A DNA stretch of 64,000 nt from Marivivens aquimaris (GTDB lineage Bacteria; Pseudomonadota; Alphaproteobacteria; Rhodobacterales; Rhodobacteraceae): assembly GCF_015220045.1 (NCBI RefSeq), contig NZ_JADBGB010000001.1, positions 1,889,001 to 1,953,000 on the forward strand. The letters are read 5' to 3'. Position 1 is the stretch's first letter; each line of letters opens with the position of its first letter. This document shows, in pieces, positions 19,652-28,175 of the stretch. The position numbers and the translations under genes are program-made. The notes under the pieces are model-generated. The model was not told the DNA's origin and searched no databases. It worked only from the letters and a program-made list of their open reading frames with translations.

Positions 19652-20437
19652 ATGAAGCTGCACGCATTCTGTTCCCTTCTGGCCTCGGCCGCATTTGCTT
19701 CGGCCGCTTTCGCCGAAGGTTCTTCCAGCGACAATTCTGCATCGGCGGGTCATTCTCGTCTTGCCGCACTGCACTGGTCCTATCCCGACAGCGGAAACGA
19801 AAACTGGGGCATCCTGTCCGATACGTTCGCAGCCTGCGACAACGGTGCGGAGCAGTCTCCGATCGACCTAACGGGCGGCATCAGCTCCGACCTGCCCCAG
19901 CCGCAGCTGACATGGGATACCGCGGCTGATCTGACGGTCGTCGACAACGGTCACACCATTCAGGTCAACGTATCCAACGGCGGTGGCATGACGATCGGCG
20001 GCAAGTACTACGACCTGCTGCAGTTCCACTTCCACGCCCCGTCCGAACACGCCGTCAACGGCACTCGCGCGCCGATGGAAGTCCACTATGTCCACAAGGC
20101 AGCCGATGGCCAACTTGCTGTGATCGGTGTGCTCATGATCGGCGGCGGTACCAATGCGCTTTTCAACACCATCATGACCGGTGCCAGCGTCGAGGCGACT
20201 GACGGCTTCGAACTGGTCGGCCACTATGACCTTGGCGACCTCCTGCCGGAGAACACCAGCGTTTACCGTTACCAAGGCTCGCTCACCACGCCGCCGTGCT
20301 CGGAAACCGTGCTCTGGACCGTCATGCAGCAGCCCGTTGCTGTTTCAGACGAATCCATCTCCGCATTTGCAGCGCGTTACCCGATGAACGCACGCTCGCT
20401 CCAGCCGGTGAACCGTCGCTTCGTCCTGACGAACTAA
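19652..20437 (+). CDS. periplasmic alpha-carbonic anhydrase
   Basis: Interconverts CO2 and bicarbonate in the periplasm (261 aa). A Sec signal peptide is clear (MKLHAFCSLLASAAFASAAFA). Zinc ligands are seen in LQFHFHAPSEH (His126, His128) and MEVHYVH (His145); EQSPIDL, the SLTTPPCSE Thr segment and VNRRF near the C-terminus also match alpha-class enzymes. Mature length is about 240 aa, typical for bacterial members. It stands alone with a terminator behind it. The 5' leader can fold over the Shine-Dalgarno sequence. Confidence 0.93.
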   Translation: MKLHAFCSLLASAAFASAAFAEGSSSDNSASAGHSRLAALHWSYPDSGNENWGILSDTFAACDNGAEQSPIDLTGGISSDLPQPQLTWDTAADLTVVDNGHTIQVNVSNGGGMTIGGKYYDLLQFHFHAPSEHAVNGTRAPMEVHYVHKAADGQLAVIGVLMIGGGTNALFNTIMTGASVEATDGFELVGHYDLGDLLPENTSVYRYQGSLTTPPCSETVLWTVMQQPVAVSDESISAFAARYPMNARSLQPVNRRFVLTN

Positions 20438-20458
20438 TCCGACAAGACATCACCGAGT

Positions 20459-20490
20459 CGCCGCGTCCCCGCAAAGGACGCGGCGTTTTT
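20459..20490 (+). terminator. Intrinsic terminator after carbonic anhydrase
   Basis: A perfect 10-bp stem CGCCGCGTCC/GGACGCGGCG with a 7-nt loop, followed by TTTTT. Confidence 0.92.
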
Positions 20491-20584
20491 CGTTTCCGCA
20501 CACATTGTTAGCGCCAACCCGCGCCCGTGTTTGCTTGCCGCCCTCTCGCCTGACCGCTACACCTTGCGCAAAAGTGGAGGGGCT

Positions 20585-21442
20585 ATGCTGGTCTGCCGTT
20601 CAATCGCTGAAATCAGGGCTGCCGTGCGGGACTTTCGCGCCGCCGGTCAATCTGTCGGACTGGTGCCGACGATGGGCGCTTTGCACGATGGTCACCTATC
20701 GCTGGTGGCCGCCGCGAAAGCCGCCAATGACGCCGTTGTCGCCACGATTTTCGTGAATCCGACCCAGTTCGGCAATCCTGACGATCTGCTGAAATATCCG
20801 CGTACCGAAGACGAAGACCTCGCCAAGCTGGAAGCTGCCGGCGTTTCCGCCGTTTTCATGCCGCCCGTGAGCGAGATGTACCCCGAAGGCGCGGAGACGA
20901 TTGTCGAGACAACGCAACTTGCAAACATGCTGCATGGCCTCGTCCGTCCCGGTCATTATCGCGGCGTCTGCACCATCGTGACGAAGCTGTTCAACATCGT
21001 CATGGCCGACAATGCCTACTTCGGCGAAAAGGACTACCAGCAGCTTCAGGTCATCCGCCGTATGGCGCTCGATCTGAATGTGCCGACCGCTGTGCATGGT
21101 GTACCCACTGTGCGAGAGGCTGACGGGCTGGCCATGTCCTCCCGCAACGTGCGCCTTTCACCCGAAGACCGTGCTGCCTCCGTCGTACTGAATGCCTCGC
21201 TCACCCGCGCCGAAGAGGTTGCGGAAAACGGCGGCACCATCGCGCAGATCGACGCGGCGATCCGTGATACGATCAACGCCGAGCCGCGTGCACGCCTGAC
21301 AGGTGTCGACATCGTGCAGGCATTGACACTCCAGCCGGTGACGGGCCGCCCGAGCGGCACCATCGGCATTATGATGTCAGCCGAGTTCGGCCCCGAGGAC
21401 AACACCGTCCTCCTCATTGACCAGAGGGAGATTGCCCTATGA
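20585..21442 (+). CDS. panC: pantoate-beta-alanine ligase
   Basis: Joins pantoate and beta-alanine with ATP to give pantothenate, in the cytoplasm (285 aa, usual size). The adenylate-binding [14 protein letters not shown] contains the HxGH signature, and [15 protein letters not shown] and SSRN also match PanC. The start at 20585 follows a GGAGG Shine-Dalgarno; an in-frame start at 20531 lies upstream of it. It overlaps panB by ATGA, so PanC and PanB are translationally coupled. Confidence 0.96.
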   Translation: MLVCRSIAEIRAAVRDFRAAGQSVGLVPTMGALHDGHLSLVAAAKAANDAVVATIFVNPTQFGNPDDLLKYPRTEDEDLAKLEAAGVSAVFMPPVSEMYPEGAETIVETTQLANMLHGLVRPGHYRGVCTIVTKLFNIVMADNAYFGEKDYQQLQVIRRMALDLNVPTAVHGVPTVREADGLAMSSRNVRLSPEDRAASVVLNASLTRAEEVAENGGTIAQIDAAIRDTINAEPRARLTGVDIVQALTLQPVTGRPSGTIGIMMSAEFGPEDNTVLLIDQREIAL

Positions 21443-22251
21443 GCACCCAGACCAAGACAATCCGCCGGACCACCGTCCCCCAAATCGCAGCCCGAAAAGG
21501 CGGCGAACCGATTGTCTCTCTGACGTCGTACCACGCGCATACTGCGGCCATCGTCGACAAATACGCCGACTTCATTCTAGTCGGTGACAGCCTCGGCATG
21601 GTGATGCACGGCATGGAGTCGACCGTGGGCGTGCCGCTCGACCTGATGATTATGCACGGCAAGGCTGTTGTGCGCGGTACTCAGCAGGCGCTCATAGTCG
21701 TCGACATGCCGTTTGGTACCTACGAGGAAAGCCCGAACATCGCGTTCCGCAACGCCGCGAAGATCATGAAGGAAACCGGCTGCGGCGCGGTCAAGCTCGA
21801 AGGCGGCAAGCGTATGGCCGAGACCATCCGCTTCCTGACCGAACGCGGCATTCCCGTCATGGCGCACATTGGCCTCACCCCGCAGTCGAGCCACGTTATG
21901 GGCGGTTTCAAGACCCAAGGCCGCGATGAGGACAGCTGGCCGCTCCACGAGGAGGACGCCAAGGTCGTCACCGAAGCAGGCGCCTTCGCCATCGTGCTTG
22001 AAGGCATGGTCGAACCTTTGGCGGCGAAGATCACCAAGCAGGTCGCCGTTCCGACCATCGGCATCGGCGCGTCGGCGCAGTGCGATGGCCAGATCCTCGT
22101 GCTCGAAGACATGCTCGGCCTGAACCCGTGGACCCCCAAGTTTGTAAAGGAATACGGCAAGCTCGGCGCGATGATCGAACAGGCCGTCTCCGACTACGCG
22201 GACGAGGTCAAAACCCGCGCGTTCCCTGGCGAAGATCAAGTCTACCGCTAA
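21439..22251 (+). CDS. panB: 3-methyl-2-oxobutanoate hydroxymethyltransferase
   Basis: Makes ketopantoate from 2-oxoisovalerate and methylene-tetrahydrofolate (270 aa, standard). [11 protein letters not shown] holds the metal-binding Asp, followed by [17 protein letters not shown] and HIGLTPQS, all typical of PanB. It is the second gene of the panC-panB unit. Its oxoisovalerate substrate comes from the branched-chain pathway to which ilvC (58.8 kb) belongs. Confidence 0.96.
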   Translation: MSTQTKTIRRTTVPQIAARKGGEPIVSLTSYHAHTAAIVDKYADFILVGDSLGMVMHGMESTVGVPLDLMIMHGKAVVRGTQQALIVVDMPFGTYEESPNIAFRNAAKIMKETGCGAVKLEGGKRMAETIRFLTERGIPVMAHIGLTPQSSHVMGGFKTQGRDEDSWPLHEEDAKVVTEAGAFAIVLEGMVEPLAAKITKQVAVPTIGIGASAQCDGQILVLEDMLGLNPWTPKFVKEYGKLGAMIEQAVSDYADEVKTRAFPGEDQVYR

Positions 22252-22268
22252 GCCAGCATACCAAAAAC

Positions 22269-22294
22269 AGCGTGACGGCGCCGTCCGTCACGCT
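22269..22294. terminator. Perfect hairpin downstream of panB
   Basis: A 10-bp stem AGCGTGACGG/CCGTCACGCT with a 6-nt loop. There is no U-tract on the + side, but five A residues precede it, which would be a U-tract on the minus strand. It may act as an RNA 3' end stabiliser for panCB or as a terminator against antisense transcription. Confidence 0.4.
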
Positions 22295-22339
22295 ATGTAT
22301 CTCTCATATTCTGATTTATGCCGGATTCGAGATATCACT

Positions 22340-22900
22340 ATGCACCGTCGCGCCCTTTTCGCACTTCTCGCAGGCGCAGCTCTGACTGCCTGTACTCCCA
22401 TCCTCTACGAAACCAACCCGATCAGCCGCGACATGCGCGCGACGCTGCGGATTGCTTCGATCGAGGTAAACACCGCTGGTACGGCTTTCGACAGCACCCG
22501 TGCGCGTGAATATACCAGCTCACTTGCGCCTGAACTCAAAGCCCAGCTGGAGCGTGAGTTCCGCGACCGCATGACGACCGGCACCGGCGTCCAGATGATT
22601 GTCGATGTCTCGCGCCTCAACGTTGCCGGCGCGACCACCACCGCCTTTGGCCGTGACCTGTCGACGCTACAAGGCTCCGCCCGCATCGTCCGCAACGGTG
22701 CGACCATCGGCACCTACAGCCTGCAAGTTACCGCAGGCGATGCGTCCACCACGACCACCGGCGCTCTGATCAGTTCCGCTGTCCAGTCGGGCGACGGTTA
22801 TTACCGCACCCTGCTCGACAAATTCGCGCGCTCGGCCCGTGAACAGATCATCGGAGCCGACCTGCCTGGTGAGCGCCTGCTGCGCCAAATCACCAACTGA
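22340..22900 (+). CDS. predicted lipoprotein of unknown function
   Basis: 186 aa. The N-terminus MHRRALFALLAGAALTAC is a lipoprotein signal with lipobox LTAC, so Cys18 should be lipidated. The mature part is Thr/Ala-rich, with an early helix (REYTSSLAPELKAQLEREF) and no motif I recognise. Its layout recalls outer-membrane-anchored LptE-like or DUF-type small lipoproteins but gives no specific assignment. The start at 22340 is chosen for the signal peptide; it follows a hairpin after panB and is probably separately transcribed. Confidence 0.7.
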   Translation: MHRRALFALLAGAALTACTPILYETNPISRDMRATLRIASIEVNTAGTAFDSTRAREYTSSLAPELKAQLEREFRDRMTTGTGVQMIVDVSRLNVAGATTTAFGRDLSTLQGSARIVRNGATIGTYSLQVTAGDASTTTTGALISSAVQSGDGYYRTLLDKFARSAREQIIGADLPGERLLRQITN

Positions 22901-22971
22901 CTGTGCGCTAGGCGAAGCTGGACATTACATCCGGCCTCGCCTAGCAATTCTCCCAAGATAGGGAGAAAACC

Positions 22972-23949
22972 ATGCAGTCCAAAACTGTCATCATCGAAGA
23001 ACACGGTGGCCCCGAGGCCCTGAAAATCGCGACCCGCGACGTAGGTGAACCCGCCGCCGGTCAGGTCCGCATTCGCCATCATGCCGTCGGTCTAAACTTC
23101 ATCGATTGCTACCAGCGCTCGGGTCTCTACCCCATGCAGCTCCCTGCCGCTCTGGGAATGGAAGCCGCCGGTGTGATCGAAGCCGTCGGCGAAGGCGTCA
23201 CACACCTCAAGGTCGGCGACCGCGCCGCTTACGCCGCCAACCCGCCGGGGTCCTACTGCGAAGCCCGCGTGATGCCCGCCGCTCAGGTCTGCCCCCTTCC
23301 CGATGCGATCAGCTTTGAAGAAGGCGCAGCAATGATGCTGAAGGGCCTGACAACGCACTACCTTTTCCGCCGCACCGTGCCGATCAAATCGGGCGATACG
23401 GTGCTGTTCCACGCCGCTGCAGGCGGTGTCGGTCTCATCGCCTGCCAATGGGCCAAGAGCGAAGGCATCACCCTCATCGGAACGGCGGGTTCCGATGAAA
23501 AATGCGCGCTCGCTGCCGAACATGGCGCGACGCATACGATCAATTACAACTCCGAAGACTTCGCCGAGCGCGTGAAGGAAATCACGGGTGGCAAAGGCGT
23601 AGACGTCGTGATGGACTCGGTCGGCGCGTCAACGTTCGAAGGTTCGCTGAACTGCCTGCGCCCGCTCGGCATGATGATCTCGTTCGGCAACGCGTCCGGA
23701 GCGGTGCCACCGTTCAGCCTACAAACGCTGGCGGCCAAAGGCTCGCTCCAGATCACGCGACCGACGCTGTTCACCCATATCGCCGATCACGCGACCTGCC
23801 AGCAGATGGCGGCCGAGCTGTTCGAAAAAGTCACTTCGGGTGACGTCAAAATCCGGATCGACCAGAGTTTCCCGCTCGAAGACGTCGCCGAGGCTCACCG
23901 CACGCTCGAAGCGCGCAAAACCACCGGCTGCACGATCCTGACGCTCTAA
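22972..23949 (+). CDS. NADPH:quinone oxidoreductase (zinc-free MDR family)
   Basis: Medium-chain dehydrogenase/reductase of the zeta-crystallin/Qor class (325 aa). It begins with a GroES-like domain (HGGPEALKI, GLNFIDCYQRSGLYP), then a Rossmann fold with VLFHAAAGGVGLIACQWAK (about 143-161) for NADPH. The zinc-binding cysteines of alcohol dehydrogenases are absent, as expected for quinone reductases. A GGGAG Shine-Dalgarno precedes the ATG. The physiological acceptor is unknown. Confidence 0.88.
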   Translation: MQSKTVIIEEHGGPEALKIATRDVGEPAAGQVRIRHHAVGLNFIDCYQRSGLYPMQLPAALGMEAAGVIEAVGEGVTHLKVGDRAAYAANPPGSYCEARVMPAAQVCPLPDAISFEEGAAMMLKGLTTHYLFRRTVPIKSGDTVLFHAAAGGVGLIACQWAKSEGITLIGTAGSDEKCALAAEHGATHTINYNSEDFAERVKEITGGKGVDVVMDSVGASTFEGSLNCLRPLGMMISFGNASGAVPPFSLQTLAAKGSLQITRPTLFTHIADHATCQQMAAELFEKVTSGDVKIRIDQSFPLEDVAEAHRTLEARKTTGCTILTL

Positions 23950-23952
23950 ACG

Positions 23953-24414
23953 CTACTCGACCGCGCGGACACCGTAGGTCCGGAATGCGTTCCGGATCTG
24001 CTCCGCTTCCGTGCGGTCGGGATACAGTCGGTAACTCGGCGCAACGATCGGCGTCGCCCTGATCGCCTCGACGACGACAACACCGCGCACTTTGAACTCC
24101 GGTCCGGCCATCTTTTGCAAAGGGGCGGCGAGCGCGTCGAAATCGCTCGCGTCCTCGCAAACCATCCGCGCATCGCCGTGAATTTTGTAGCCTTTCTGGC
24201 GGAACACATCGACAAAGCTCACGCAGACCTTGTGATTGCCCTGAATGTTGCGACGCGACACCGGGCTCGCGATTTCGGCGATGTGGATTTCGCGATCACC
24301 GACCGCATAGAACATCTCTTTCGGGCTGACGTTCGGCTGCCCCTCGCCGTCTACGGTTGCCAGCCAGCATAAAACCGACTGGTCGATGGCACGGCGCACA
24401 TCGTCTGTAAACAT
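23953..24414 (-). CDS. pyridoxamine 5'-phosphate oxidase-like FMN-binding protein
   Basis: 153 aa with the split-barrel flavin fold: LCWLATVDGEGQPNVSPKEM (15-34) and FVDVFRQKGYKIHGDA match the PNPOx-like superfamily of small FMN or F420 proteins. It is not PdxH itself, being much shorter and lacking the C-terminal PLP segment. A GGGGAGGGG Shine-Dalgarno sits just before the ATG. It is convergent with the quinone reductase, with only 3 nt between stops. Substrate unknown. Confidence 0.78.
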   Translation of the reverse strand: MFTDDVRRAIDQSVLCWLATVDGEGQPNVSPKEMFYAVGDREIHIAEIASPVSRRNIQGNHKVCVSFVDVFRQKGYKIHGDARMVCEDASDFDALAAPLQKMAGPEFKVRGVVVVEAIRATPIVAPSYRLYPDRTEAEQIRNAFRTYGVRAVE

Positions 24415-24482
24415 ATCCCCTCCCCTTCATTCTGACCCAAATACCTCCGCCGGAGGCACCGGTTTCGCGCAGCGAAGCCGGA

Positions 24483-25469
24483 TTAAAGGAACTCGGGCAC
24501 CACCAGATCCGGCGGTTTGTGACCGTCCGCAAAGGTGTGGATGTTCAGGATCACCCGCTCACCCATTTCGACGCGCCCCTCCCGCGTCGCCGAGCCCATA
24601 TGCGGCAGCAGTACAACATTGCTCAACTCGCGCAGGCGCGGATTGAACTGCGCGCCTTGCTCGAACACATCAAGGCCCGCACCCGCGATCTCCCCCGCCC
24701 GCAGCATTCGCGTCAGCGCGTTCTCGTCGATAACCTCTCCGCGGCTGGTATTCACTATCACCGCGTCGGGTTTCATCAGTTTCAGGCGACGCGCATTCAT
24801 CAGGTGAAACGTCGCGGGCGTGTGCGGACAGTTGATCGAGATGATATCCATCCGCGCGACCATCTGGTCGAGACTGTCCCAGTAGGTCGCACCCAGCTCC
24901 TGCTCGGTCTCGGGCCGCAGACGGCGGCGGTTATGGTAGTGCACAGACATTCCAAATGCGGCCGCACGGCGAGCAACCGCCTGACCGATGCGGCCCATGC
25001 CGAGGATACCCAAACGGCGGCCCGCAATCCGGCCACCTAGCATCCCCGTTGGCGACCAGCCCTCCCAGTCTCCAGCCTGCATCATTGCAAGACCCTCGGG
25101 AATACGGCGCACCACGGCGAGGATCAGCGCCATCGTCATGTCGGCGGTGTCTTCGGTCATCACACCCGGCGTATTCGACACCTCGATACCCGCATCGCGC
25201 GCGGCATCAACATCAATGTGGTCCGTCCCTGCACCAAAGTTCGCGATCAGCTTCAAACGCTCACCGGCTGCTTTGATCACCTCGGCGTCGATCCTGTCCG
25301 TGATTGAGGGCACCAGAACATCCGCATCCTGAAGTGCCGCAGTCAGCTCCGCCTTGCTCATGACGGTGTCATCGTCACGTAGGCGCACATCGAAAAGCTC
25401 TTTCATCCGCGTTTCGATCTGGTCGGGCAACCGTCGCGTTACAACAACACTCAATTGTTTTCCCGGCAT
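24483..25469 (-). CDS. D-2-hydroxyacid dehydrogenase (glyoxylate/hydroxypyruvate reductase-like)
   Basis: 328 aa, NAD(P)-dependent. The cofactor motif GMGRIGQAVARRAAAFG lies near residues 154-170. The catalytic Arg is in VNTSRGEVIDE and the catalytic His in LPHMGSATREGR. GAGTDHIDVDAA is also typical of GhrB/GyaR enzymes. Reduction of glyoxylate or hydroxypyruvate is the likely reaction, but related 2-oxoacids cannot be excluded. The start at 25469 (MPGKQLSVVV) has an AGAGGG Shine-Dalgarno; the longer upstream in-frame extension is Cys/His-rich and not protein-like. Confidence 0.85.
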   Translation of the reverse strand: MPGKQLSVVVTRRLPDQIETRMKELFDVRLRDDDTVMSKAELTAALQDADVLVPSITDRIDAEVIKAAGERLKLIANFGAGTDHIDVDAARDAGIEVSNTPGVMTEDTADMTMALILAVVRRIPEGLAMMQAGDWEGWSPTGMLGGRIAGRRLGILGMGRIGQAVARRAAAFGMSVHYHNRRRLRPETEQELGATYWDSLDQMVARMDIISINCPHTPATFHLMNARRLKLMKPDAVIVNTSRGEVIDENALTRMLRAGEIAGAGLDVFEQGAQFNPRLRELSNVVLLPHMGSATREGRVEMGERVILNIHTFADGHKPPDLVVPEFL

Positions 25470-25583
25470 GCTACCCTCTACGCAACTTTTCATTTGCTTT
25501 CTTACAATGCAGATTGCCTGCACCTCGCGCATGATACAAGAGCAGCATATGCCCCGCGCGGCAACAGGCTTACAGGTGACACG

Positions 25584-26108
25584 ATGCGCCCCATGATGCG
25601 TCCGATCGCAACTCTGATTGCGTTGATGCTCGCCGTTTCGGTTCACGCCGAAGACGCGCCTTCAAGCGTGCCTGAACCCCAAGAACTGGGCGAAGTGACC
25701 AACCTACCCCTTCCCCGTTTTGTCTCGCTCAAAGCGCAGGAGGCAAACGTGCGCCGCGGCCCTTCGACCGACTATCGGATCGACTGGGTGTTCACGCGCC
25801 GCGACATGCCGCTTCAGGTCACCGCCGAACATGGCCACTGGCGCCGCGTTATCGACCGTGACGGCATGGGTGGATGGGTGCATTACATCATGCTCTCGGG
25901 CAGCCGCACCGTGATCATCGACGAGATGACTCCCCTGTTTTCCATGCCCGACGAGGACGCCACGCAAGAAGCGCAGCTTGAAAGCGGCGTGGTTGCCCGC
26001 ATCCGCGAATGCAACGTCGACTGGTGCAAGCTCTCCGCCGGCGGATTTACGGGCTGGAGCCCGAAAACCAATCTTTGGGGGGTGGGCGAGACCGAAGTCA
26101 TAGACTAG
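25584..26108 (+). CDS. secreted SH3-domain protein
   Basis: 174 aa with a Sec signal peptide (MRPMMRPIATLIALMLAVSVHA). The mature protein has a bacterial SH3 (SH3_3/SH3_4) domain starting at ANVRRGPSTDYRIDWVF and WRRVIDRDGMGGWVH, then a second, more divergent SH3-like repeat ending in DWCKLSAGGFTGW. Such proteins usually bind peptidoglycan or act in the envelope. It is separate from its neighbours, with the cation efflux gene starting 31 nt later. Confidence 0.8.
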   Translation: MRPMMRPIATLIALMLAVSVHAEDAPSSVPEPQELGEVTNLPLPRFVSLKAQEANVRRGPSTDYRIDWVFTRRDMPLQVTAEHGHWRRVIDRDGMGGWVHYIMLSGSRTVIIDEMTPLFSMPDEDATQEAQLESGVVARIRECNVDWCKLSAGGFTGWSPKTNLWGVGETEVID

Positions 26109-26139
26109 ATAGTCCCTCCCAGACTCAGGAGACCTGACC

Positions 26140-27051
26140 ATGCCGGACAGAGAAAGAACGAAACTCTCAATCTCCGCCGGTGTCCTCTCCGTAACGGTCG
26201 CGCTGTTGCTTGTTGGCGCAAAACTCTGGGCACTTGCCGCCACGAACTCTCTATCCATCGCTGCGACCCTCGCCGATAGCGCGCTTGATCTGCTCATGTC
26301 GCTTGGCGGTCTGGCCGCGATTATATACGCATCGAAACCTGCGGACGACGATCACGCCTTCGGTCACACGTCGGCAGAAGACCTCGCAGCTTTGGCCCAA
26401 TCCGTGTTCATTATGGTGTCGGCCTGCGCCATCGCCATCGCGGCTTACCTGCGCCTGACCTCGGATGCGGTGTCGCCCGTTGCACGTGAGGGCGCGGGCA
26501 TGGTCGTCATGGTGTTCTCGATAGTTGTGACGCTGATCCTCGTCGCATGGCAGCGGTACGTCAGCAAACGCACTGGCAACAAGGTGGTCGAGGCCGACTC
26601 GCTCCATTACGTGGGCGACCTGATCCCCAACATGGGTGCGCTGATTGCGCTTTGGCTAAACGCGCAGTTTGGGCTGGGCTCGGTCGACAGCATCGTGGCC
26701 CTGCTCGCCGCCCTGCTCATGGCCGTGGGCGCGATCCGCATCGGCAAGCAAGCGTTCGATGCGCTGATGGACCGCGCGGCCAGCAACGATTTTATTGCTG
26801 ACGTCGAAAAGATTGTTGGCGAGTTTCCCGGCGTGCATGGCTTCCATGATCTGAAAACCCGCCGTGCTGGGAGCCGCGTATTTCTGAACATCCACATCGA
26901 ACTCGACGGCAGCCAGACCCTCGACGAAGCCCATTCGATTGGTGCCGCCCTTCGCCGTGCAATCGTTGCCGCCCGCCCCGAAGCAGACGTTCTGATCCAC
27001 AAAGACCCGATCGGCGTGGAACGCCACCCCGACGATCCACGAAACGCTTAA
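26140..27051 (+). CDS. cation diffusion facilitator family transporter (FieF-like)
   Basis: A proton-coupled divalent metal (Zn/Fe/Mn) exporter of the inner membrane, 303 aa. Several membrane helices are visible; the metal-site residues are in LADSALDLLMS (helix II) and ADSLHYVGDLIPN (helix V), and the diagnostic DHAFGHTSAEDLAAL follows helix II. The C-terminal cytoplasmic domain (about 210-295) includes the LNIHIELDGSQTLDEAH segment typical of CDF proteins. Metal specificity cannot be read off. The last 4 nt overlap the stop of the convergent hydrolase. Confidence 0.9.
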   Translation: MPDRERTKLSISAGVLSVTVALLLVGAKLWALAATNSLSIAATLADSALDLLMSLGGLAAIIYASKPADDDHAFGHTSAEDLAALAQSVFIMVSACAIAIAAYLRLTSDAVSPVAREGAGMVVMVFSIVVTLILVAWQRYVSKRTGNKVVEADSLHYVGDLIPNMGALIALWLNAQFGLGSVDSIVALLAALLMAVGAIRIGKQAFDALMDRAASNDFIADVEKIVGEFPGVHGFHDLKTRRAGSRVFLNIHIELDGSQTLDEAHSIGAALRRAIVAARPEADVLIHKDPIGVERHPDDPRNA

Positions 27052-28124
27052 CGATAGAACGCGCCGCTCACAGGCTGGATGACCGCGTTCTCGAATGCGT
27101 TGAACACGAACGCGCCTGTCGACGCGAAGTCGCCCCTGCCCGAGTCCGCCTGTTGCAATTCCGAATAGTGCTGAGCGACGCCGATGTAGCCGCTATGGCC
27201 GAGCGGGTCGAAGTCCACGGACGAGATGTCGATCAGCTGGACGTGCGCGAGCTGCGCCGCCTCCGCGACCGCTGGATCCGTAACATCGACCGATCCCAGC
27301 TTCGGCCTGCCGCCCGCCAGTCGCGCGGCGAGGTCGAGCGCGCGGTCTTTGCGTGACACCAGCACCGCGATAGGCGTCTTCATCGGCCCGATCAGATCCA
27401 TCGCCCGCCCGAAAACGAACGTATCCACATCGGGCGCGGCTAGGATTACCTCCAACCCGTCAAGCACATCCTGACGGCCTGCGAGCTTGAGTATCCGCAG
27501 CGCCTCGACCGTCAGCCAGCCGCCCATGCTGTGCGCGAAAACGACAGTCCTCAGCCCCGTGTTGTGCAGATCGGTCAGCAGATCGGCCAAAGGGTCGCGG
27601 GAGAACAGAACGCCTTGCGCGTCAGTCTCGTAGCCGAGGGGATTGCCCTCCGACGGCCAAGAGAACAGCACCGAGGCCACGGTGTCAGAATCCGAATCCG
27701 CATTGAGCTGCGCAACACGGAACAGCGCTTCTTGGAAGCGTTGGTTGAAGCCATGTACGAACACGCCGACTTCGCCATCGCCAAGGTTGTCGCGATGGAC
27801 TTGGCGGAGGAATTCCTCGCGGGTCAGCGTACCTGTATCGACCACGAGGAAGTCCGTCACAGGATCGGGGTCGAGGTTCGGCCACTTGATGCTGCCCTCG
27901 GTCCGCTCCGGCGGAACGGAGATGTCGTAGTAGCGGTAACCCGTCGCGAAATCGAATGACGCGTTGTAGCCATACTCGGTCGGTGTGCGCGACGAGACGA
28001 CGAAAAGGCGAATAATTTCGGCGTCGTCACCAATGTCGACATAGGGCACCAGCACATTATCGCCCGGTCTTTGCGAACAGGCTGTGACGAACAGAAGTGC
28101 AATGAAAACCAGAATGCTGCGCAT
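27048..28124 (-). CDS. DUF900-type alpha/beta hydrolase lipoprotein
   Basis: 358 aa. The N-terminus MRSILVFIALLFVTAC is a lipoprotein signal (lipobox VTAC). The body has GVFVHGFNQRFQEALFR and the nucleophile elbow VVFAHSMGGWLTVEAL, with serine in HSMGG, as in DUF900 esterase-like proteins. The acid and His are expected in the C-terminal third (an HSGY segment is visible). The ATG at 28124 was preferred over a TTG at 28145 because it starts the signal peptide. The natural substrate is unknown. Confidence 0.8.
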   Translation of the reverse strand: MRSILVFIALLFVTACSQRPGDNVLVPYVDIGDDAEIIRLFVVSSRTPTEYGYNASFDFATGYRYYDISVPPERTEGSIKWPNLDPDPVTDFLVVDTGTLTREEFLRQVHRDNLGDGEVGVFVHGFNQRFQEALFRVAQLNADSDSDTVASVLFSWPSEGNPLGYETDAQGVLFSRDPLADLLTDLHNTGLRTVVFAHSMGGWLTVEALRILKLAGRQDVLDGLEVILAAPDVDTFVFGRAMDLIGPMKTPIAVLVSRKDRALDLAARLAGGRPKLGSVDVTDPAVAEAAQLAHVQLIDISSVDFDPLGHSGYIGVAQHYSELQQADSGRGDFASTGAFVFNAFENAVIQPVSGAFYR

Positions 28125-28143
28125 CAAAGTGACTTCACCAATC

Positions 28144-28172
28144 AAATGAAAGGAGCGCCCGATGGGCGCCCC
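28144..28172 (-). terminator. Intrinsic terminator after the M3 peptidase
   Basis: Read on the minus strand: a 9-bp GC stem (one G-U pair) with a 3-nt loop and a TTTCATTT tail. It lies between the peptidase stop and the hydrolase start, suggesting they are separate units. Confidence 0.7.
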
Positions 28173-28175
28173 AGA

